From Monodelphis domestica (Eukaryota > Chordata > Mammalia > Didelphimorphia > Didelphidae), in contig NC_077232.1 in assembly GCF_027887165.1 (NCBI RefSeq), positions 18,864,755-18,928,754 on the forward strand: 64,000 nt of DNA, written 5' to 3'. The notes beneath the pieces were generated by a model. That model searched no databases, was not told the origin of the DNA, and saw only the letters and a program-made list of their open reading frames with translations. Positions 58,301-64,000 of this stretch are shown here, piece by piece (position 1 is the stretch's first letter; each line of letters opens with the position of its first letter). Made by a program: the position numbers and the translations under genes.

Positions 58301-61194
58301 ACAATATTCATATACATTTTTACTGGGACAATAGATATAAAAAATCTCATGGACCTTAAAATACCATATAAATAGAACATTAATTTTCCATCCTTTTAAC
58401 TAATCTCACTCCATCCTATGTTGACCCCTTTCTTTATGAATTGTTGTAACAATTAGAATATCATTAGTGTACCCATGGCCATTTTCCATTGATCCCCATG
58501 TAGCTACCTCAAATTTTTAATATTTAGATTACTTTCAATAGTGACAAACTCATACTTAAAGATATTTAATGAAATATGTTGATAATTAAAAAAAGAAGAA
58601 AAACTTTCCCTTTTAATGTAACCTCAATCTATCACAATTCCCATGTAAAAAGTTTACCTGAATAGGAAAAATGGGGAGAGTATTCAACAAGGTATGCTAT
58701 AGAGGGACAACTCAAAGTTAGACTGCTTATTATATTGATGAAATGTCACTGTCCCATTGTATCTATTGTCTGTTGTGTTTATGATTTTCCTCTGCAAGTG
58801 TGCATCTCAGGTAGGCATATGAAGTATTTTATCTTGTAGATTATAAAACTCTCCTCTGCCTTGACAGGCTTTGATTTTTTGATCCAGATTTTTAGCTGGC
58901 CATTGGTCCCCACTTATTATTCTCCACTTAGATTCTAACTTTACAGAAACTTGATACTCTATTTCCCATTGCTGATGAATCCTTGATTAGTAAACCTTTC
59001 CTTGCATGGGATAGATATAGCACAGTAATCCAATGGCTACAAAGTTCTACCCATTATCCAGTTGACTCATTTTGGTCTTTTCCTTTTAGTCTTCTCTCTT
59101 CTACATTCTCCTCAGAAATCCAAAGTTGAATGTCATATGACTGATGGTCAGAATAAAATTTTATTCTTCACCCCTCATTATGCCTACCTGGATAAGGCAA
59201 CACTAGGATTATATACTCCTCATCCACAATTTTGCTTTCCCAGTTTCAGTTATGTGTGGTCAAGCCCAAATTCCAAGGGAAGGAGGGAGGAAGGAAGGAG
59301 GGAGGGGCTGTCATTGGATGAGGCAGGTGTCAGTAAATGGATAAAGGACACATGGAAGCTGGGAACACTCTACCAGAGTACAAATAGATGGAAGAAAGAC
59401 AGATGGGCTGGGTGGAAGGAATGGGGTAAAAGTCTCCTCTATTTGTGCCCCAAATCTACCCACATGGCAGTCTGTGAATCAGCTCTTTCTCTTAGAGGGT
59501 TTTTGGGGGGAGGAGTTGAGTGGGTAGGAGGTCAAGAAGTTCTGGGCTGAGGGGCTAGAGTGAGGAGAGAGAGCACAGAAATATAGAATAAAGTTAACAT
59601 AGTTGTCAAAAGTAAAAGCTAGAACTGTCATTTCAGTACTGTCTGTAGTTTCAGTCATTCATGATAGTTTTTAGAATGCATCCTTCATGGATACGAATGC
59701 CCTACTCTGCTCTCTAAAATTTAAACAAAAAAGGAGTTAAGGAACATTTTCCATCTCTCTTAAATAAGAGGTTAATAGACTAATGATACAGAATCAATGT
59801 GCACTTTGAGACATAATATCAAACTTTGTTTTAGTGGTGCAAAAAAAGAAAAAGAAAAGCTAATCAATTTTTAAGAAATAAACATAAAAAGTGTGTGGAA
59901 GTGAGTTTAGACATGAAACAGATAAGCAAGGCTGTTTTGTTCAATATAACATTTATTTTGCTTGCATAAATTGATTTATTTACTCTTCACTATTTAAGAT
60001 GTTCCTTTGTGTAGCCAGTGATAGATTAGAGGAAGCTAAGCAGGAGATTGTATGGTTACACTTCCCCCTTGAGAGCTATTAAGGAAAGGCTTTTACCCTG
60101 TGTTCCCCAAAATATGATATTCTTAGAGAGCCAATATTTGAGGTGTGGTAGAGAGTTATACTTCTAGTCCAACACCATCTCTGGATATTAGCAACAGAAA
60201 GAAGAAGTTCTCATCTACAACCTTTCTTCTGCACCCTTCAAAAGCAAAAATCACAGTATTTATTGGAAAGAAGTGAGCTTAATGTCTGTTCAGATATTAA
60301 TCCATGCCTCATATGAATTAAGCCATCTGTATATTTAGACACCACACATAAGTATACACACATATATACATGCTATACCTAAAGAAAAAATAAATTCAAA
60401 ATTCTTTATGTTATGCTTTCATGTATAAACCTCTTTTGTGCTCATTATAAATAAAAATGTTCATGTTCATATTTATAATAAAAAAGGAAACTATTAAAAA
60501 TAAAATAAACTGAGAATTAAAGGAATGCAACTGAGTTTAATTTGATCCTCTTCGTGATTGTCACTTTTATATCAAATAGAAGAGTAGGAATAGCTCAATA
60601 GAAACAGGAACATAAAGAACTTTTGTCCCAGATTCCCAAAGCAAAAAGTCACAGGTTGACATTCCTTTGGTATTTATAAATTATTGGCCATATTTAAAAG
60701 TGTTACTTCTTTGGAATATTCCAGAGAAGAAGGAGGAGGAGGACAAGAAGGATGAAGTCAAGGAGAAGAATGAGGAAGAGGATAGCAAGATGGTACTAGT
60801 AAATGATTAACAACTAGCTGTCTGAAAATGCATGAAACTTTAAAATTTTATTTGTAGTTTATGTATGTATATGTATGTTTATTATATATTATGTATGCTG
60901 TAATATAATAAATATATATGTATATTATTATTAGCATTCTCTCCATCACTTTATTAAGTCTAGATAGCAACATAAATGAAAATCTAATTTGTAGCATTTT
61001 CTGATTTCTGAGGTATAAAAACTTACAGAAATTTTAAGAATCAGTTTTTGAGAACTGGCTATAGTCAATTGATGGCTCTAACACTCTGCTAACATGTTTA
61101 GCTTTTATATAACTATTTAAAATTTTTTAAATGCTTAATAAAATGTTTTTTTTTTTTATTCTCACAAATACTCTGGAAGGTAGTTGCTGTAGTA

Positions 61195-61222
61195 TTGTAT
61201 GTATGTATGTATGTATGTAGCT
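61195..61222. repeat. (TATG)n microsatellite
   Basis: About six TATG units. Confidence 0.9.
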
Positions 61223-61359
61223 GTAGTAGTATGAGAATTTAACATAAATCTACCCCCCTTTTTACTTTTTAAATGAAGGATTCATTTTGAATTTGGAAAT
61301 TCATTTCAATTTTGATTGGATTACAAAACATATAGCATTTGTTTTGTATATAATATTTG

Positions 61360-61765
61360 ATAAGGGGGAGGGGCTCATGGGTATTCTGGGAGGATGTCAG
61401 AAGTCTGTCTTATGGCTCATTGGTTTCCTGGAAGACTCTTGTCTCTTGTTCCACATGGCTCCTAACATGCTGAAAGATGCTTGCCTCCTATCCCATGAAA
61501 CTCCTGGAGTCTAAAAGACAGCTTCTGGAATGGCCTGAGGTCAAGTCTGTCCAATCAGGGAGACTGAGCAATAGTGATGTCATGGGATATAATTTACAGA
61601 ACAAGGAAGGTCTCAGTTCTGGTCAACTAGCAGGAGAGAATGGAGACTCAAGGTGAGCAATGAGCTCAGATTAATAAGGTTATGTGCCTTTTCTTTCCCT
61701 GACCCACTTTCCACTATTTAATAAATTGTTATAAATTTATATTGTCACCTGAGAATTTTAATCTT
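61360..61765 (+). mobile_element. LTR-like fossil
   Basis: GTCCAATCAGGGAGACTGAG, GTGATGTCATGGGATATAATTTACAG and TTTAATAAATTGTTATAAATTTATATTGTCACC are in the order CCAAT, TATA-like, poly-A signal. Edges unknown. Confidence 0.35.
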
Positions 61766-61769
61766 GAAA

Positions 61770-61920
61770 TTCTCCTCATTTTGCAGATCAGGAAACTGAA
61801 GCAATTTCCTGTGACTTGACTAGTACCACAAACCACCAAGTATCTAAGGCTAGATTTTAGCTCAATTTTCCCTAACTCTAAGTCATAATCTATTCATTGG
61901 ACAGCCTATCTATCTCTGAA
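61770..61920. mobile_element. CORE-SINE-like relic
   Basis: CTCATTTTGCAGATCAGGAAACTGAAGC, TGACTTGACTAGTACC, TCATTGGACAGCCTATC. Confidence 0.5.
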
Positions 61921-62352
61921 TAATGAATTGGAGAGAGTTGAATATTAAATAAGAAAATGAAATTGGGAGACATTGTCTTCCTTTTTTTAACCCAGTAAGT
62001 GGTGGAATTTCAAGATCTTTTGACCATAAGTCCTGAGTTCCTTTTATTTGGACCTCAGGAGAAGTAATGTGTCATGCCTTTGAAGTAGAAATGGTCCCAG
62101 TCTCATTCTGCTATTTTCTTTTTGATTACAAAGGGACTTTTATTTTGGTAATCTACACTTAATTAGCAAGCATTTATTCAAAGGTTACTATGTTCCAGGA
62201 ATCCACAAGTCCTCAGGCACCATAGATTTTGTATTTGTCATGTATTGCTCCACAAGAAGACATTTTACAAACAGGGAGTTATTAATTATTACCATAATGT
62301 GTGTGCATTCCCTATGTAGTTCCACTAGAATTTCTCTAAATGATACACACAA

Positions 62353-62550
62353 GAGGGGCAGCTAGGTTTCTCAGTGGATTGTATGCCAGGTCTAGAGATG
62401 GGAGGTCCTAGGTTCAAATCTGACCTCAGAATCTTCCAAGGTATGTGACCTTGAGTAACTCACTTAACCCTCAATGCATAGCCCTTACTGTTCTGTCTTG
62501 GAACTAATATAAAATAATGATTCTAAGACAAAAGCTAAGCCCTTAAAAGA
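62353..62550 (+). mobile_element. tRNA-derived marsupial SINE
   Basis: Full but diverged copy: GAGGGGCAGCTAGGTTTCTCAGTGGATTG to GATTCTAAGACAAAAGCTAAGCCC. An L2-like 3' motif lies just before it at 62160-62215. From 62560 to 63290 nothing is recognised. Confidence 0.85.
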
Positions 62551-63298
62551 ATAAAAATGAAATAAATGAGACTTACAAATATCTCTGGAATGTTGTCCAT
62601 CTAATCCCAAAGGAAGAGATAACAGACATATACAAACTTAAATATAAAATATATAAGCCTTAGTTTCCAAGAGAAGAGAAGTAGCAATTGATGAATAGGG
62701 ATGGGGAAGAGGATCAGAATTTACTAAACTGCTTCCTGTTACTGGAAAAACATCCTAAACACCAGTCTAAAGTGATGAATTAAATTATAAGAGATGAGGT
62801 TCTGGGCATGAAAAATTAATTTGTTGACTAGGTTATCAATAATCAATAAATTGAAGGTTAATGTTTTGGTAATTAAAGGCAAAGAAGCAGGGTCCTGGAT
62901 TATCATAAATACAGCTGCTGTTTCTCTAACTACTCATTATTCAGTCCTTTCTTGGATTACTATAGGCATTTTTAATTGGTGGATACTTAAGAAGGAGGTG
63001 GTCTTAAAAGCTTTTACCTCCCTCCAATTACCCCATCACTGAAGAGGTGATCAGGTAATAAAGTGTCCTAGTCATGAGATTCCAATAGTCTTTGGTGATT
63101 GAGGCAGAAAGATCTAGCTTGTTTTAGTCAAGCTTCACTTTCATAACCACTATACTTCAATGGGAGGAGGATGGACCAAGAGCAGAAGCTCATCCTTCCT
63201 GGGAGATATTTGGTTTAAGTTAGATTGTATTTACAGAGAAAACAGAACTCAATTCCCAGTTGGGTAGGGTCTTTCCCAATTTAGAAGACACCTTAAAG

Positions 63299-63816
63299 AA
63301 GTGATGTTGAACCTTTTAGACACTGAGTGCCCAAACAGCAAGTCTCATGCCATGTATGTATGAATGAAAATCTGTTACCCTAAAAAAGAACTACATATCC
63401 CAGGAACTCACTGACTTTCCATCATTGCGTACTTCCTGTAGACAGAGCATAAAGAGCATGGACTTCAGAGGTTCCTCCTCTTTGATGTAGAATCAGCAGT
63501 GATGGTGGTGAGTGGGGATGGCTAAAAATGACTAACCAGCCATGGGCATATGATCTTTATTTTGTATCTTCTTTATTCCTTGATTTCTAATGATCATTAA
63601 AAAATTTCTTAAAATATAATATTACTATTAAGATTTAATTTTAACTTTTGCGTGTATGAGCCAAGCAGAAGAAGGAGGAAGAGCTCCCATTGGGCTACTG
63701 GACAGAGGGGCAGATTATTTAAGAAATGTCATCAGGCACTCATGGAGAGGGGGAAGGAAGTAGAACCCTCCCCTCTGGCACATTCCAGCCCATGTGCCAT
63801 AGGTTTGCCAACATGG
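63299..63816. mobile_element. Non-autonomous hAT DNA transposon, interrupted
   Basis: Left end AAGTGATGTTGAACCTTTTAG (from CAGTGATG...), right end CCATAGGTTTGCCAACATGG; 8-base target repeat CCTTAAAG (63291-63298) and CCTTAGAG (63817-63824), one mismatch. The left end (GACACTGAGTGCCCAAACAGCAAG) differs from the element at 56279, so it is another subfamily, possibly of the OposCharlie type. The middle (about 63396-63654) looks like inserted LTR sequence. Confidence 0.8.
63396..63654 (+). mobile_element. LTR-like fossil piece inside the hAT element
   Basis: ACTACATATCCCAGGAACTC start and the TTTTGTATCTTCTTTATTCC...CATTAAAAAATTTC tail match the tail of the LTR-like stretch at 19680-19760. Edges approximate. 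Confidence 0.4.
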
Positions 63817-63931
63817 CCTTAGAGTAAGGACATTTCAAGGATTGTCAGAGAAATCTCTTGAGCTTAGACAAGAAAAGCAGTATTACAGATTAATATTAAA
63901 AATCAAATGATACAGAATTAAAATTAATTTC

Positions 63932-64000
63932 CCAGGGCAGCTGGGTAGCTCAGTGGATTGAGTCATACCCAGAGATGAGAGGTCCTGGGTTCAAATCTGA
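63932..64000 (+). mobile_element. tRNA-derived marsupial SINE, cut by the window end
   Basis: GGGCAGCTGGGTAGCTCAGTGGATTGAG head and GAGGTCCTGGGTTCAAATCTGA; the rest lies outside. Confidence 0.88.

Noticed and set aside
59062-59550. Open frame of 162 codons
   Set aside because: No recognisable domain, a low-complexity AGG-rich centre, no paired splice or promoter signal that I can see.
60724-60790. Acidic-looking GAGGAGGAGGAC run that might be an exon
   Set aside because: Plain purine-rich stretch without splice sites or a continuing frame.
1050-63990. tRNA-like heads at many sites
   Set aside because: They are the 5' parts of SINE copies with poly-A ends and target repeats, not tRNA genes.
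1-64000. CRISPR arrays, operons, bacterial control sites, complete viral genomes
   Set aside because: No regularly spaced repeats, and the gene structure and repeats are those of a mammal; retroviral remains are LTRs only.

Overview
The window looks like marsupial nuclear DNA. The evidence is four intact one-exon odorant receptor genes embedded in repeats typical of marsupials: many copies of a tRNA-derived SINE with a GGTGGCTCAGTGGATTGAGA head, marsupial-type L1 tails, CR1/L3 and MIR-like relics, a BovB-like RTE piece, solo LTRs and hAT elements. The species cannot be told from this sequence. I see no bacterial or viral gene content, no CRISPR array and no free-standing RNA gene. All family names come from recognition; no database search was run.

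The genes. Four receptors lie on the + strand at 80-1036, 14803-15759, 32241-33218 and 57112-58047. They resemble the mammalian class II OR5B group. The first three are close relatives and share an unusual DRH in place of the DRY motif; the fourth is more divergent and keeps DRY. Two receptor relics lie between genes three and four: a 3' fragment at about 42078-42345 and a broken full-length copy at 48983-50420 carrying two insertions. Each intact gene has a splice acceptor 20-30 bases before its start. In all four, an upstream ATG sits exactly 25 bases before the MEN (or IEN) codon and opens a short reading frame that overlaps the receptor start.

The repeated unit. Four related non-coding blocks lie at about 8990-9770, 18600-19180, 28020-28745 and 51310-52090. 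Each carries, in order, an old SINE relic, a TTAATGG-type homeodomain-like site, an O/E-like element about 50-65 bases further on, and a splice donor after AG. Three lie 3.5-5 kb upstream of a receptor. I read them as promoter plus first non-coding exon, copied with the receptors. The block at 18.6 kb has no receptor before the next block and looks orphaned. A copy of the first-intron sequence of gene three also lies downstream of gene three (about 33348-35140), without an exon, which suggests another lost unit that may have belonged to the 42 kb relic.

Layout. 0-1 kb gene 1; 1-9 kb repeats, including an L1 holding an LTR that itself holds a retroposed element; 9-15.8 kb gene 2 with its upstream block; 16-28 kb repeats and the orphan block; 28-33.2 kb gene 3; 33-48 kb LTRs, long L1 pieces and the 42 kb relic; 49-50.4 kb broken receptor; 51.3-58 kb gene 4, whose putative first intron holds an LTR-in-LTR nest and a hAT element; 58-64 kb sparse repeats and a second hAT element. 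Stretches not listed as features were read and gave nothing I could name.
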